64,000 nt of DNA from NCBI RefSeq assembly GCF_017742215.1, contig NZ_JAGHKP010000001.1, positions 1,488,001-1,552,000 on the forward strand, written 5' to 3'. Position numbers and translations under genes: made by a program. Under the pieces are notes generated by a model, which had not been told where the DNA came from, did no database searches, and was given only the letters and a program-made list of their open reading frames with translations. Below, piece after piece: positions 51,323-60,776 of the stretch; the stretch's first letter is position 1; each line of letters starts with the position of its first letter. Source of the stretch: Chitinophaga chungangae (lineage in GTDB: Bacteria; Bacteroidota; Bacteroidia; Chitinophagales; Chitinophagaceae).

Positions 51323-53441
51323 CCACCGGGTGAATGGCCCGGAGCTTTTCCAGTATCTCGGCTTCCTTGAAAGGTTTCAGCACATAACCGTCGATGCCGG
51401 CGGACATATACGTTTCAAGATCTTCCTTCACTACGTTCCCCGTGATGGCGAGTATCGGCAAAGTCGATTTTTTCGGGTCGCCAAGACCGCGAATGTGCCT
51501 TGCCAGCGCGAGCCCGTCCATTTCGGGCATTTGTATGTCGGTGAGCACCGCGTCGAAATGATGTTTGGCCATCAGTTCCAACGCTTCCACGCCGTTGCCG
51601 GCCGATATGAAAGTGATGTTCAGCCGTTCGAGGATCATTTCGAGAAGGCGGCGGTTGAGGTTATTGTCGTCTACCACCAATACGTGCGACTGCCGGGGCT
51701 TGGGCCTGGCGGCTTGTTGCGGGTGGATGATGATGGTGTTGCTGGCCGATTTGTAGGGAAGCGTGAAACGGAAGGTGGTGCCTTTGCCGGGAACGCTGTC
51801 TACCTCCAGCGTGCTGCCGTGCAGCTCCACGATCTTGCGAACGATGGTAAGGCCCAGCCCGCTGCCTTCGTGCCTGCCGGAGGTGCCTTTGGCGCCGGGC
51901 ACCTGTGTGAATTCGTCGAAGATGTGCGGCAGGTGTTTCGGGTCGATGCCGATGCCCGTGTCTGCCACCGATATTTTCAGCATCGATTTGCCGTTGAGTA
52001 CCTGGAGGTCTGCGCTTACTTTTACGCCGCCTTCGTTGGTGAATTTGATGGCGTTGCCGATGATGTTGAACAGTACCTGTTTCAAACGGAATGCATCGCC
52101 TTCCACCATGGCTTCCCTCGTGAAACGGATGTCGGCAATAAGGTCGAGCCGCTTGCGGGAAGCCTGTATCTGCATGCCCTTGATCGTGTCTTCAATGGCT
52201 TTGCGCGGGGAGAACACCGCGGTGTCCAGCGCCAGCTTGCCCTGCTCCAGCGCGGAAAAATCGAGCACGTTGTTGACGATGGACAGCAGCACGCCGGCGG
52301 AAAGGTTGATCGCGTTCATGATCTCTTCCTGTTCGCGGTCCATTTTCGTTTTCGCCATTTGTTCGGAAAAACCGATCACGGAGTTGAGCGGTGTCCTGAT
52401 CTCGTGGCTCATGCTGGCGACAAAATCGCTTTTGAGCTTGGAATATCTTTCGGCGGACTGTTTGGCTTTTTGCAGTTGCCGCCCTTTGCGGTAATCGAAC
52501 CACAACAGGAAAAGAATGAGCAGGGTGAGCAGGCCGATCAGCCATACACCGCGAAGCGTGGCCCGGTCCAGCCCTTCCAGCATATGCCCGATATTGGCCG
52601 CGAGTATTTCTTTTTTATGCGCGGTGGCGATGCGCTCCTGTTCTTTGAGCAAAACGAGGTCTGCCTGCAAAGCCTTCAGCAGCCGGTCGCTGGAGGTGAT
52701 CATGTTCAGCTCGCTGTTGTTCAGGTTCACCTGCCCCTGCGCGATCTTTTTGTAAAGGTTGTTATAATACGCATGGATCTGCTCCATCTGTTCGCGGCTG
52801 GTGGCCGCGCTTTCGACGGTATGCACGGTCCTGACGGACCTTACGGTGTCAGTTTTGTTCTTTTTGGGAGCGATGGCGTCGGCGAGGCGGCCGAGCAGCT
52901 TTTTCCGTTTTACGTTTTTCGCCCCGGTATCGATGGTGTCTATCTGTATCTTTTGTGAAAAGCGGAAATTCGGCATTTGAGCGAACGCGTTGTGCGCGGC
53001 GGTGGTATCCCAGCTTACACGGTGTACCAGCAGCGAATCCATGCCTTGTTTCACCTGGAGGAACAGGTTGCTTTTCCGTTCCACGTCTTTCAGCATGCCG
53101 CCGAGGTCTTTTTCGCGCCGGTGGTGCGCTTCCAGCGAATCGAGGTCGGCCGCTACCTGCTGCAGGGCGTTGCTGTAGCTGTTAAAATGTTCGTTGGCAT
53201 AAGTAAGGGTAAAATACCGGAAATGATTTTCGGCCGCGTACATCGTTACCACCGCATGGTCTATCCATTCCATCTGCTTGCCCGCGTAAGAGAGCTGGTG
53301 AATGGCGTTGCCGAGCCCCGCGGAACGCTGCTGGCGCACATACACGGCCAATACGATGCTCACCAGTGTAATCACAAGGCAGGCGATCAATAGGTATCTC
53401 AGAAAGTGGTTTCGGTTGCTCATCGGGGAGTTTGAGCGCAT
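51315..53441 (-). CDS. Hybrid histidine kinase with C-terminal receiver
   Basis: A 708-residue membrane kinase: an N-terminal transmembrane helix (~15-34), an extracytoplasmic helical sensor (~35-295), a second helix (~300-318), DHp with H346 (SMSHEIRTPLNSVIGFSEQ), HATPase (N box FNIIGNAIKFTNEGG, G1 DTGIGI, G2 GSGLGL), and a REC domain with phosphoacceptor Asp635 (TDIQMPEMDG). It autophosphorylates and then phosphorylates its own receiver, presumably with a downstream partner elsewhere. The sensor region has no recognisable PAS or Cache fold. It is single, with no response regulator in the window. A second ATG at 53423 is possible. Confidence 0.93.
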   Translation of the reverse strand: MRSNSPMSNRNHFLRYLLIACLVITLVSIVLAVYVRQQRSAGLGNAIHQLSYAGKQMEWIDHAVVTMYAAENHFRYFTLTYANEHFNSYSNALQQVAADLDSLEAHHRREKDLGGMLKDVERKSNLFLQVKQGMDSLLVHRVSWDTTAAHNAFAQMPNFRFSQKIQIDTIDTGAKNVKRKKLLGRLADAIAPKKNKTDTVRSVRTVHTVESAATSREQMEQIHAYYNNLYKKIAQGQVNLNNSELNMITSSDRLLKALQADLVLLKEQERIATAHKKEILAANIGHMLEGLDRATLRGVWLIGLLTLLILFLLWFDYRKGRQLQKAKQSAERYSKLKSDFVASMSHEIRTPLNSVIGFSEQMAKTKMDREQEEIMNAINLSAGVLLSIVNNVLDFSALEQGKLALDTAVFSPRKAIEDTIKGMQIQASRKRLDLIADIRFTREAMVEGDAFRLKQVLFNIIGNAIKFTNEGGVKVSADLQVLNGKSMLKISVADTGIGIDPKHLPHIFDEFTQVPGAKGTSGRHEGSGLGLTIVRKIVELHGSTLEVDSVPGKGTTFRFTLPYKSASNTIIIHPQQAARPKPRQSHVLVVDDNNLNRRLLEMILERLNITFISAGNGVEALELMAKHHFDAVLTDIQMPEMDGLALARHIRGLGDPKKSTLPILAITGNVVKEDLETYMSAGIDGYVLKPFKEAEILEKLRAIHPVEK

Positions 53442-53567
53442 CAGTTAACATTTTTTTGTGTCATGGTTTCCATCTTCAGCTGGTGGCCAAAGATATCGCA
53501 AATGTAGAACCTGCTTTGTTAACATCAGAGTGTCAAATGTAATTGATTTGTTAACGGCGGAAAATGA

Positions 53568-53595
53568 AACGCCCGGCAACAGCGTGCCGGGCGTT
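53568..53595 (-). terminator. Terminator of the ferritin gene
   Basis: A perfect 10-bp stem AACGCCCGGC/GCCGGGCGTT (53568-53577 with 53586-53595). On the minus strand it is followed by TCATTTTCC, a weak T tract. Confidence 0.75.
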
Positions 53596-53616
53596 CAGAA
53601 GATCTTTTATCGAATG

Positions 53617-54150
53617 TCAATGGCTGCCGCCTCTGCCGCCGGTACCGCCGCTGCTCTGCATGCGGAAGTTGAGGATGTCGCGGTCGAAAAGGTACAGGCC
53701 GCTCTTGTCTTCGCCGATCATTTCCAGCTTTTCGTTGAGCGTGCGCGCCAATCTTTCTTCTTCGATCTGCTCGGATACATACCACTGCAGGAAGTTGTGG
53801 GTGGCATAATCTTTTTCCTGCAGGGCCATATGCACCAGGTCGTTGATGCTTTCAGACACCTTGATCTCATGCGCGAGAAATTCTTCGAACACGCGTTTGA
53901 TGGACTGGAACGTGATGATAGGCTGACCCAGGTGCGGAACGATGCCAAAGCCGCCGCGTTCGTTTACGAACTTGATCAGTTTAAGCATGTGCACCCTTTC
54001 TTCGTCGGACTGTTTGTAGAAAAATTCCGACACGCCCTGCAGGCCGGGCTGTATGTCTGCCCAGGACGCCATGGCGAGATAGGCCTGTGATGATGCGGCT
54101 TCCAGCCCGATTTGCGCGTTCAGCGCTTCCTGTATGGTTTTACTCAGCAT
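53617..54150 (-). CDS. ftnA: Bacterial non-heme ferritin (FtnA-like)
   Basis: A 177-residue ferritin. It has the helix A ligand Glu17 (LEAASSQAYLAM), the Glu51/His54 pair (DEERVHML) and the long helix with ITFQSIKRVFEEFLAHEIKV, then DYATHNFLQWYVSEQIEEERLARTL for the second di-iron half. It stores iron as ferric mineral in a 24-subunit shell in the cytoplasm. The C-terminal tail SSGGTGGRGGSH is Gly-rich, a common Bacteroidota trait. It is single, with its own terminator. Confidence 0.94.
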   Translation of the reverse strand: MLSKTIQEALNAQIGLEAASSQAYLAMASWADIQPGLQGVSEFFYKQSDEERVHMLKLIKFVNERGGFGIVPHLGQPIITFQSIKRVFEEFLAHEIKVSESINDLVHMALQEKDYATHNFLQWYVSEQIEEERLARTLNEKLEMIGEDKSGLYLFDRDILNFRMQSSGGTGGRGGSH

Positions 54151-54205
54151 AAATAGATTCTTTAGGTGTCTTGCATCAAATTACGAATTATTTTGAAAGA
54201 AAACC

Positions 54206-55033
54206 TTAAAGGTGCAGATGTTTGCTGTGCACCGGTTCTTCAAAAAAGATACCGGCCTGCCGGTCGAACGTTTCGGTGTCGTCGGTGGTGAAAAAAGAAC
54301 GCGTGCCCCCCGTGCTGCACCTGGCGGCCATTTCGGGGTGCCTTTTGAGATAATCGGCCAGGCTTTTCGCCGCAATGGTCCCCTGCGATAGCAAGGTTAC
54401 GTTTGCCGGAAGATGCGCCTGTATCTTGCCCGCCAGCAGGGGATAATGCGTGCACCCCAACACGATCGTATCGATATCCTCGCTTTGCACCATCAGCTGG
54501 CGGATGTATTTGTTGATGAAAAAATCCGCGCCTTCGCTGTCGTATTCATCGTTCTCCACCAGCGGCACCCACATCGGGCAGGCTTGCTGGTAAACGGTTA
54601 CGTCCGGGAAAAATTTTTCTATCTCGATGGGGTAACTTTGTGAGTTAACGGTGCCCGTTGTGCCGAAAATGCCTACCTGCCTGCTTTTGGAGTAATCGCC
54701 TACGATCTCGGTGGTGGGCCTGATAATGCCCAGCACGCGTTTTTCGGGATCGATGCGTGGCAGATCGTTTTGCTGGATCGTGCGCAAAGCCTTGGCAGAA
54801 GCGGTGTTGCAGGCCAGCACCACCAGGTGGCAGCCCATGCCGAACAGGTGCTGCACGCATTCGAGCGTGTACTGGTAAACCGTCTCGAAAGAACGGATAC
54901 CATATGGCGCGCGCCCGTTGTCGCCAAGATAGATGTAGTCGTATTGCGGCAATTCCTTTACGATTTCTTTCAGCACGGTGAGCCCGCCATAACCTGAATC
55001 AAAAACGCCGATCGGTCCTGTCTTTTTCCCCAT
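54206..55033 (-). CDS. murI: Glutamate racemase
   Basis: A 275-residue racemase. The catalytic cysteines are Cys75 (LACNTASAKAL) and Cys194 (LGCTHYPLL), with Asp12-Ser13 (FDSGYGGLTVL) in the N-terminal loop. It converts L-glutamate to D-glutamate for peptidoglycan synthesis in the cytoplasm. It follows the DHA2 pump gene by 25 nt on the same strand but with no obvious functional link. Confidence 0.96.
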   Translation of the reverse strand: MGKKTGPIGVFDSGYGGLTVLKEIVKELPQYDYIYLGDNGRAPYGIRSFETVYQYTLECVQHLFGMGCHLVVLACNTASAKALRTIQQNDLPRIDPEKRVLGIIRPTTEIVGDYSKSRQVGIFGTTGTVNSQSYPIEIEKFFPDVTVYQQACPMWVPLVENDEYDSEGADFFINKYIRQLMVQSEDIDTIVLGCTHYPLLAGKIQAHLPANVTLLSQGTIAAKSLADYLKRHPEMAARCSTGGTRSFFTTDDTETFDRQAGIFFEEPVHSKHLHL

Positions 55034-55058
55034 GCGGTAAAATTACGCATTTACGCGC

Positions 55059-56468
55059 TTACTCGCTAACGGTTTGCACTTTGGGCTTTTTCTGCGGGGA
55101 AATAAAAAGAGCGGGCAACACGGCGCACACCAGCAGCACGGCCGAAACGGTAAACCCGTATTGCAGGGCCATGTGCTCCGCCTTGTCTTCCGGGAAATGA
55201 TGCCCGAGATAATAATCGCGCACCTGCTGATGAACGACAGACAACAAACCCACGCCCGAAGCGCCCGCCACCTGCAGCACGAGATTATTGAGAGACGACG
55301 CCTGCGTAATAAGCGAAGGTTTTACGGAATTGACGGTAGCTACGGTGATGGGCGTGCTCAGGCAGCCAAGGCCTACGCCGCGGAGGAACATGGTGAATAT
55401 GATCATCCACACGGCCGTGCCTGCGTCTGTACGGCCAAATAGGAGCATGGTGGCTGCCAGCAGCAGCAAACCCGCAACCACAATGCCGCGCGGGCTGTGA
55501 CGGTCTACCCAGCTGCCGGAGATGGGCATCAGGATGGCCAGCGATATGGAACCGGGCAATAACAGCAGCCCGGCGTCCATTTCGGAGAAATGCATGTGGC
55601 GCTGCAAAAGGAAAGGCAGCAGGAACACGCCGCCGAACAATGCGGCGGAACGCACGGCGGTGACCATCAGGGCGGAAACGAAACGCACGTTGCGGAAGAT
55701 CCTGATATCGTAAATGCCGTTCACACGGTTGCGTTCCCAAAGAATAAAAAACACCAGCGCAAACAACGATACCGCAAAATACGCGATGATGCCGTACAAC
55801 GTCACGCTGTCTTTTTCCAGCCGCGAAATGCCCAGCTGCAGCGAAATAAGAAAAACGGTGAGCAATAAAAAGCCCGGTGTGTCGAACCATTGGCGCACTT
55901 TTTCCTGGCGGCGCATAAAACCGAGAAAATAATAGCTCATCGCAAAAGCGATCACGCCGATGGGCACGTTGATGTAGAAGATAGACGGCCAGCCGAGATG
56001 CTGGGTGAGTATGCCGCCCAGCGTTGGACCGAGCGCCGGGCCTAATACCACGCCAAATCCCCACCAGCCGAGCATTTTGCCTCTTATTTCAGGCGGGAAG
56101 ATGTAGGTGAGCATCGCCAGTACGGTAGGTTGCAACGCTCCGCCGCCGATGGCCTGTATCACGCGGCTGGCTACCAGCCATTCCAGCGATTCGGACATGC
56201 TGCAAAGCAGGGAGCCGAACGTAAAAATGCTCAGGCTGATCACATACAGGTTAAAAAATCCGATGCGGTTCTTCAGCCAGCTGGTCAGCGGCATAAACAC
56301 TGAAAATGCGATCATGTAAGCGGTTACCACCCATTGCACTTCGTCCATGCGCACACCGAACTGCTCCTGCATCACGGGCAGCGAGATGTTCACGATGCTG
56401 GAATCGAGGCTGGCCATGAGCGTGCCCAGCATGAGGGTGACGAGTATGCCTGCCTTAGATCGCTGCAT
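55059..56468 (-). CDS. DHA2-family MFS drug efflux transporter (EmrB/QacA-like)
   Basis: A 469-residue transporter with about 14 transmembrane helices. Marks of the DHA2 group: helix 1 MLGTLMASLDSSIVNISLPVM (motif D1), WVVTAYMIAFSVFMPLTSWL and VIQAIGGGALQPTVLAML (motif C region GPALGPTLGGIL). It exports hydrophobic drugs with proton antiport. I chose the ATG at 56468, giving a 14-nt gap from the preceding gene; earlier starts would overlap it. No EmrA-type partner is nearby. Confidence 0.9.
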   Translation of the reverse strand: MQRSKAGILVTLMLGTLMASLDSSIVNISLPVMQEQFGVRMDEVQWVVTAYMIAFSVFMPLTSWLKNRIGFFNLYVISLSIFTFGSLLCSMSESLEWLVASRVIQAIGGGALQPTVLAMLTYIFPPEIRGKMLGWWGFGVVLGPALGPTLGGILTQHLGWPSIFYINVPIGVIAFAMSYYFLGFMRRQEKVRQWFDTPGFLLLTVFLISLQLGISRLEKDSVTLYGIIAYFAVSLFALVFFILWERNRVNGIYDIRIFRNVRFVSALMVTAVRSAALFGGVFLLPFLLQRHMHFSEMDAGLLLLPGSISLAILMPISGSWVDRHSPRGIVVAGLLLLAATMLLFGRTDAGTAVWMIIFTMFLRGVGLGCLSTPITVATVNSVKPSLITQASSLNNLVLQVAGASGVGLLSVVHQQVRDYYLGHHFPEDKAEHMALQYGFTVSAVLLVCAVLPALFISPQKKPKVQTVSE

Positions 56469-56482
56469 GTGGCTGAAGGGCT

Positions 56483-57760
56483 TTATCTCGAAGGCGCAAC
56501 CCGCCATATCGTATTCGACGCATCGTCTGTTACCAGCAGCGAGCCGTCTTTCGCAACCGCCACGCATACCGGTCTTCCATACACTTCCGATTTTTCCATG
56601 TCGGAAATAAAACCGGTCAGAAAATCTTCCATTTTACCTGCGGGTTTGCCATTGCTGAACGGCACATATCCCACTTTGTAACCCGATAACACGGAACGGT
56701 TCCAGGAACCGCGCTGGCCGATGAATGCGCCGCCTTTGTATTTTTCAGGGAAGGTATTGCCCGTGTAAAACACCAGTCCCAGCGAAGCCGTATGCGCGCC
56801 CAGGCCCAGTTCCGGCACGATGGACTTTGCTACCAGGTCGGGCTTTTTCGCTGTTTCCGGAATGCGCGGGTCTTCATGCTGCCCGAAATAAGAATAGGGC
56901 CATCCGTAAAAACCGCCGCGCTGCACGCTGGTAAGATAATCGGGCACGAGGTCGTCGCCAAGCATATCGCGTTCGTTCACTACCGTCCACAAAGTGTTGG
57001 TGCCAGGCGCCCAGTCCATGCCCACGGGATTACGCAGGCCGGACGCATACACGATCTCGCCGCTGCCGTCTGCATTCACTTCGAGGATGTTGGCGCGGCG
57101 TATCTCGTTCGTCATGCCATGTTCCGCCACATTGCTGCCGGACCCGACGGAGATGTAGATCTTTTTCCCGTCTTTAGACGCCACGATGTTGCGCGTCCAG
57201 TGATTGTTGTAGCCGCCGACGGGCAGTTCCACCAGTTTCCTGCCTTTGTCTTTGATCTCCGTTGCGCCGTTTCTGTAAGGGAATACCATCAGCCCGTCCA
57301 TATTGGCCACGTAAAAACTGTCGCCAAGCAGCAGCATGCCGAAGGGGGAATTAAGTCCGCTCATGAATACGTTCCGCTGATCCGGAAGGCCGTCGCCATT
57401 GCTGTCCCGGAATAAAGTAATACGGTCCGCGCTGGGGCTGCGGGGTTTTTTATTGGCTTCAGACACCAGCACGTCGCCGTTAGGAAGCACGTACAGCCAG
57501 CGGGGATTTTTCAGGTCTTTGGCGAATTTCTGCACGGTAAAACCGGCGGGGGCCAGCGGCGTTTTGCCTTCGGGCCAGCCTACAACGGTGCTGTTGTTGC
57601 GAACGGTATCGGTAGCGTAGGGTGGGGGCAGGCTGTCTCCCGTCGCTACGGCCGCGGGAGGTTCTATGGCGGTGCTGTCTGTCGTTACTTTTTTAGCCGC
57701 GTTATTGCAGGCGGCCGTCGTAACAGCAGCAATAAATAGAATGCGGAATGTGGGTTTCAT
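56483..57760 (-). CDS. PQQ/sorbosone-dehydrogenase-like beta-propeller lipoprotein
   Basis: A 425-residue lipoprotein (lipobox TTAAC). The mature part is a six-bladed propeller of the soluble quinoprotein glucose/sorbosone dehydrogenase type: APAGFTVQKFAKDLKNPRWL, FRDSNGDGLPDQRNVFMSGL, GYNNHWTRNIVASKDG, NEIRRANILEVNADGSG and YASGLRNPVGMDW. These bind PQQ and calcium and oxidise sugars in the periplasm. A Ca-binding D-S-N-G-D-G loop is visible. I chose the ATG at 57760. The DHA2 pump gene follows closely but seems unrelated. Confidence 0.88.
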   Translation of the reverse strand: MKPTFRILFIAAVTTAACNNAAKKVTTDSTAIEPPAAVATGDSLPPPYATDTVRNNSTVVGWPEGKTPLAPAGFTVQKFAKDLKNPRWLYVLPNGDVLVSEANKKPRSPSADRITLFRDSNGDGLPDQRNVFMSGLNSPFGMLLLGDSFYVANMDGLMVFPYRNGATEIKDKGRKLVELPVGGYNNHWTRNIVASKDGKKIYISVGSGSNVAEHGMTNEIRRANILEVNADGSGEIVYASGLRNPVGMDWAPGTNTLWTVVNERDMLGDDLVPDYLTSVQRGGFYGWPYSYFGQHEDPRIPETAKKPDLVAKSIVPELGLGAHTASLGLVFYTGNTFPEKYKGGAFIGQRGSWNRSVLSGYKVGYVPFSNGKPAGKMEDFLTGFISDMEKSEVYGRPVCVAVAKDGSLLVTDDASNTIWRVAPSR

Positions 57761-57766
57761 AATGCA

Positions 57767-57790
57767 GGACGATTGGTGTTGCAATCGTCC
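57767..57790. other. Perfect hairpin between two minus-strand genes
   Basis: GGACGATT/AATCGTCC (57767-57774 with 57783-57790) around an 8-nt loop. It sits 6 nt upstream of the sorbosone-like ATG and 22 nt after the FAD/Fe-S gene stop. Without a T-run it may be an mRNA stabiliser or control the downstream start. Confidence 0.45.
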
Positions 57791-57812
57791 CGCAATTATG
57801 CTGCCAAAGCGT

Positions 57813-60734
57813 TTATATCAGCGCGTCGTAAAGGATCTCCACCGGGTGCTGCGCTTTTGCGCCGGTACCGTCTTTGATCTGGTGCCTGCAGCTGGTGCCG
57901 GGCGCCGCTATCAGCGTGCCTTCCGCGGCATTGCGGACGGCGGGGAACAATACCAGTTCGCCGATTTTCATAGACACATCGTAGTGTTCCTTCTCGTAAC
58001 CGAACGAGCCGGCCATGCCGCAGCAGCCGGAAGGGATCACGTCTACGGAATAACCTTCCGGCAGGCTCAATATCTTTTTGCTGTGCTGTACGGTGCTGAG
58101 CGCCTTTTGCTGGCAATGCCCGTGCAGTTTGATCTTTTTGTCGGCGGGTTTGAACATCTCGCTGCGGATGTGGCCGAGGTCCGCTTCGATGGAAAGGAAC
58201 TCGTCTACCATGTACACGTTTTTGGCGAGCTGTTTGGCCGTTTCGCGCAGTTCGTCGCTCACCAGGTCGGGGTATTCGTCCCTGAAACCCAGGATGGCGG
58301 AGGGCTCAATGCCTACCAGCGGGGTTTGCTCGCTGATCAGGCGGCTGAATATTTTCACGTTCTTTTCGGCGATCGTTTTAGCCTTACGCAGGAAACCTTT
58401 GGAAAGCAATGCCCTGGCGCTTTCCGGGTGCTCCACGGGAATCACTTCGTAGCCCAGTTTGCGCAGCAGGTTCACGGCTTTGATGCCAACGTGGGTGTCG
58501 TTGTAATTGGTGAATTCGTCGCAGAACAGGTACACTTTCCGTTCCTGCGTAACGGGCTGAGGGTTTTGTTTCAGCCATTTGCGCAGCGTTTTCTTTTCCA
58601 AAGTAGGCATGGAACGGTCTGCGGCGAAACCGGAGAAACGTTTGATCAGCCTGCCGGACAGATCGCCTTTCACCAGCCAGTTGTAAATGCCCGGCGCAAT
58701 GGCGCCCAAACTGGTGAGCATTCTGAAATTGGCGATCATCCAGGTGCGCAGGGTGATGCCGTTGGCGTCGTAATAATGCTGGAGGAACTCCATTTTCATT
58801 TTCGCGACGTCTACGTTGGAAGGGCATTCGGATTTGCAGCCTTTGCAGGCGAGGCAAAGATCGAGCACTTCGTATATTTCTTTGGAATCGAACTTATTCT
58901 CTTTGGTGGAATTGGTGAGCACTTCGCGCAGGATGTTGGCCCGCGCGCGGGTGGTGTCTTTTTCGCTGCGGGTGGCCATGTAGCTCGGGCACATGGTGCC
59001 GCCGCTGAGGTGCGTTTTGCGGCAGTCGCCGGAGCCGTTGCACTGTTCCGCATGCTGCAGGATGGTCTGGTGCGGGAAGTGGAAAATGGTCTGCAGGTCG
59101 GGCGCTTTTTTGCCGGGCTCGTAACGCAGGTTGCTGTTCATAGACGGCGTGTCTACGATCTTATGCGGGTTGAAGATGTTGTGCGGGTCCCAGGTGTATT
59201 TCACCTGGCGCAGCAGCTGGTAGTTTTTCGGGCCGATCATCTGCTGGATGAACTCGCCGCGCAATCTGCCGTCTCCATGTTCGCCGCTGAGCGAGCCGTT
59301 GTATTTTTTTACGAGCGTGGCGATCTCTTCCGCAATGGTGCGGAAAAGCTGGTTTCCTTCTTCCGTTTTGAGGTTGATGATCGGGCGAAGGTGTATCTCA
59401 CCGCTGCCGGCGTGAGCGTAGTGAACGGAGAACAGGTCGTATTTTTCGAGTATCTGGTTGAACTCGGCGATGTAAGCGGGAAGGTCTTCCACCGCCACCG
59501 CCGTATCTTCGATCACGGGTACTGCCTTTTCGTCGCCGGGAAGGTTGGAAAGCAAACCCAGTCCCGCTTTGCGAAGCGTCCATATTTTTTTTGTGTCGTC
59601 GCCGAAAAGAAGCGGGAAGTGATATCCCAGCCCCGCGGCTTTCAGTTCCGCCTTCAGTCTTTCCGCTATTTCCGTCACTTCTTCACGCGTATCGCGGAGA
59701 AATTCCACCACGAGTATCGCCCCGGGATCACCTTCCACGAAAAAGCGGTTTTTCCGCTGCTCGATGTTGTCTTTCGTGCATTCCAGGATAAAATGATCGA
59801 TCAGCTCGCTTGCGCTGGGCTTGTACCGCATGGCGATAATATTGGCCCGCAGCGATTCGTCGATGGTATTAAAATGTATACACAGCAGCCCGCCTTCTTT
59901 CGGCGGTGCGGGGGAAATATTCAGTTTGATCTCGGTAAGGAACGCCAAAGTGCCTTCGGAACCTGCGATCAGCTTGCAGAAGTTAAAATCTTCCGCGCCC
60001 GCGGTAAAGGGCGCCGTTTCCAGCAGCATGTCCACCGCATAACCGGTGTTGCGGCGCAGGATCTCCGGCTTGGGGAATTGTTTCCTGATCTCCTGCTGGT
60101 TGTCCGCATTGCCCAGCAGCGTGCGGATCTGCCGGTACACGGCCGTTTCCAGCTTCCCGTCGTTGGCCTCGCATTTGGCGTGGAACTCGTCCGCCGTAAG
60201 CGTGCCGAAAGCCGCGTCGCTGCCGTCGCTGAGGATGGCTTTTACGGACAATAAATGCTCGCGGGTACTGCCATACACTACGGAATTGGAGCCGCAGGAG
60301 TTGTTCCCCACCATCCCGCCGATCATGGCGCGGTTGGCGGTGGATGTCTCCGGCCCGAAATAAAAGCCGTATGGTTTCAGGAAAAGGTTCAGTTCGTCGC
60401 GGATCACGCCGGGCTGTACGCGCACCCAGCGTTCTTCGGTGTTGATCTCCAGGATGCGGGTGAATTTTTTGGAAACGTCCACGATAATGCCGTCTCCCAC
60501 CACCTGGCCTGCCAGCGAAGTGCCCGCCGTACGCGGGATGAGCGAAGTTTTATGCTCCCGGGCGAACCGGATGAGGGTCTTGATGTCCGATTCGTTTTCA
60601 GGGATGGCCACCGCCAGCGGCATTTCGCGGTAAGCGGAAGCGTCTGTGGCGTACAGGGTACGCATTACGTCGTCTAAATACAATTCGCCTTGTAATTCCC
60701 GGCCGAGCTTTTCCAGCAATTCTCGCTTGATCAT
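57813..60734 (-). CDS. FAD-linked oxidoreductase fused to a Fe-S domain (D-lactate/glycolate dehydrogenase type)
   Basis: A 973-residue fusion. The N-terminal half is a VAO/PCMH FAD domain (~30-270, with AREHKTSLIPRTAGTSLAGQVVGDGIIVD) and FAD-linked oxidase C domain (~275-530, including HAGSGEIHLRPIINLKTEEG and SGEHGDGRLRGEF). The C-terminal half has two 4Fe-4S clusters (CNGSGDCRKTHLSGGTMCPSY and CLACKGCKSECP) and CCG-type domains with C-C-G (GCCGMAGSFGYE). This GlcD-GlcF arrangement oxidises 2-hydroxy acids such as D-lactate and passes electrons to quinone at the membrane. The substrate is not determined. Confidence 0.92.
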   Translation of the reverse strand: MIKRELLEKLGRELQGELYLDDVMRTLYATDASAYREMPLAVAIPENESDIKTLIRFAREHKTSLIPRTAGTSLAGQVVGDGIIVDVSKKFTRILEINTEERWVRVQPGVIRDELNLFLKPYGFYFGPETSTANRAMIGGMVGNNSCGSNSVVYGSTREHLLSVKAILSDGSDAAFGTLTADEFHAKCEANDGKLETAVYRQIRTLLGNADNQQEIRKQFPKPEILRRNTGYAVDMLLETAPFTAGAEDFNFCKLIAGSEGTLAFLTEIKLNISPAPPKEGGLLCIHFNTIDESLRANIIAMRYKPSASELIDHFILECTKDNIEQRKNRFFVEGDPGAILVVEFLRDTREEVTEIAERLKAELKAAGLGYHFPLLFGDDTKKIWTLRKAGLGLLSNLPGDEKAVPVIEDTAVAVEDLPAYIAEFNQILEKYDLFSVHYAHAGSGEIHLRPIINLKTEEGNQLFRTIAEEIATLVKKYNGSLSGEHGDGRLRGEFIQQMIGPKNYQLLRQVKYTWDPHNIFNPHKIVDTPSMNSNLRYEPGKKAPDLQTIFHFPHQTILQHAEQCNGSGDCRKTHLSGGTMCPSYMATRSEKDTTRARANILREVLTNSTKENKFDSKEIYEVLDLCLACKGCKSECPSNVDVAKMKMEFLQHYYDANGITLRTWMIANFRMLTSLGAIAPGIYNWLVKGDLSGRLIKRFSGFAADRSMPTLEKKTLRKWLKQNPQPVTQERKVYLFCDEFTNYNDTHVGIKAVNLLRKLGYEVIPVEHPESARALLSKGFLRKAKTIAEKNVKIFSRLISEQTPLVGIEPSAILGFRDEYPDLVSDELRETAKQLAKNVYMVDEFLSIEADLGHIRSEMFKPADKKIKLHGHCQQKALSTVQHSKKILSLPEGYSVDVIPSGCCGMAGSFGYEKEHYDVSMKIGELVLFPAVRNAAEGTLIAAPGTSCRHQIKDGTGAKAQHPVEILYDALI

Positions 60735-60776
60735 GGGGGCGAAATTAATACATTCACCAGACTGTTAAAATAGGCC

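Noticed and set aside
51267..52958. A 563-codon frame on the plus strand opposite the hybrid histidine kinase
   Set aside because: It lies entirely over a kinase with all catalytic boxes; its translation looks like antisense of HK motifs.
57666..60254. An 862-codon open frame on the plus strand opposite the FAD/Fe-S gene
   Set aside because: It is antisense to a gene with clear FAD and Fe-S motifs; GC-rich codons leave few stops on the opposite strand. The encoded sequence has no recognisable motifs.
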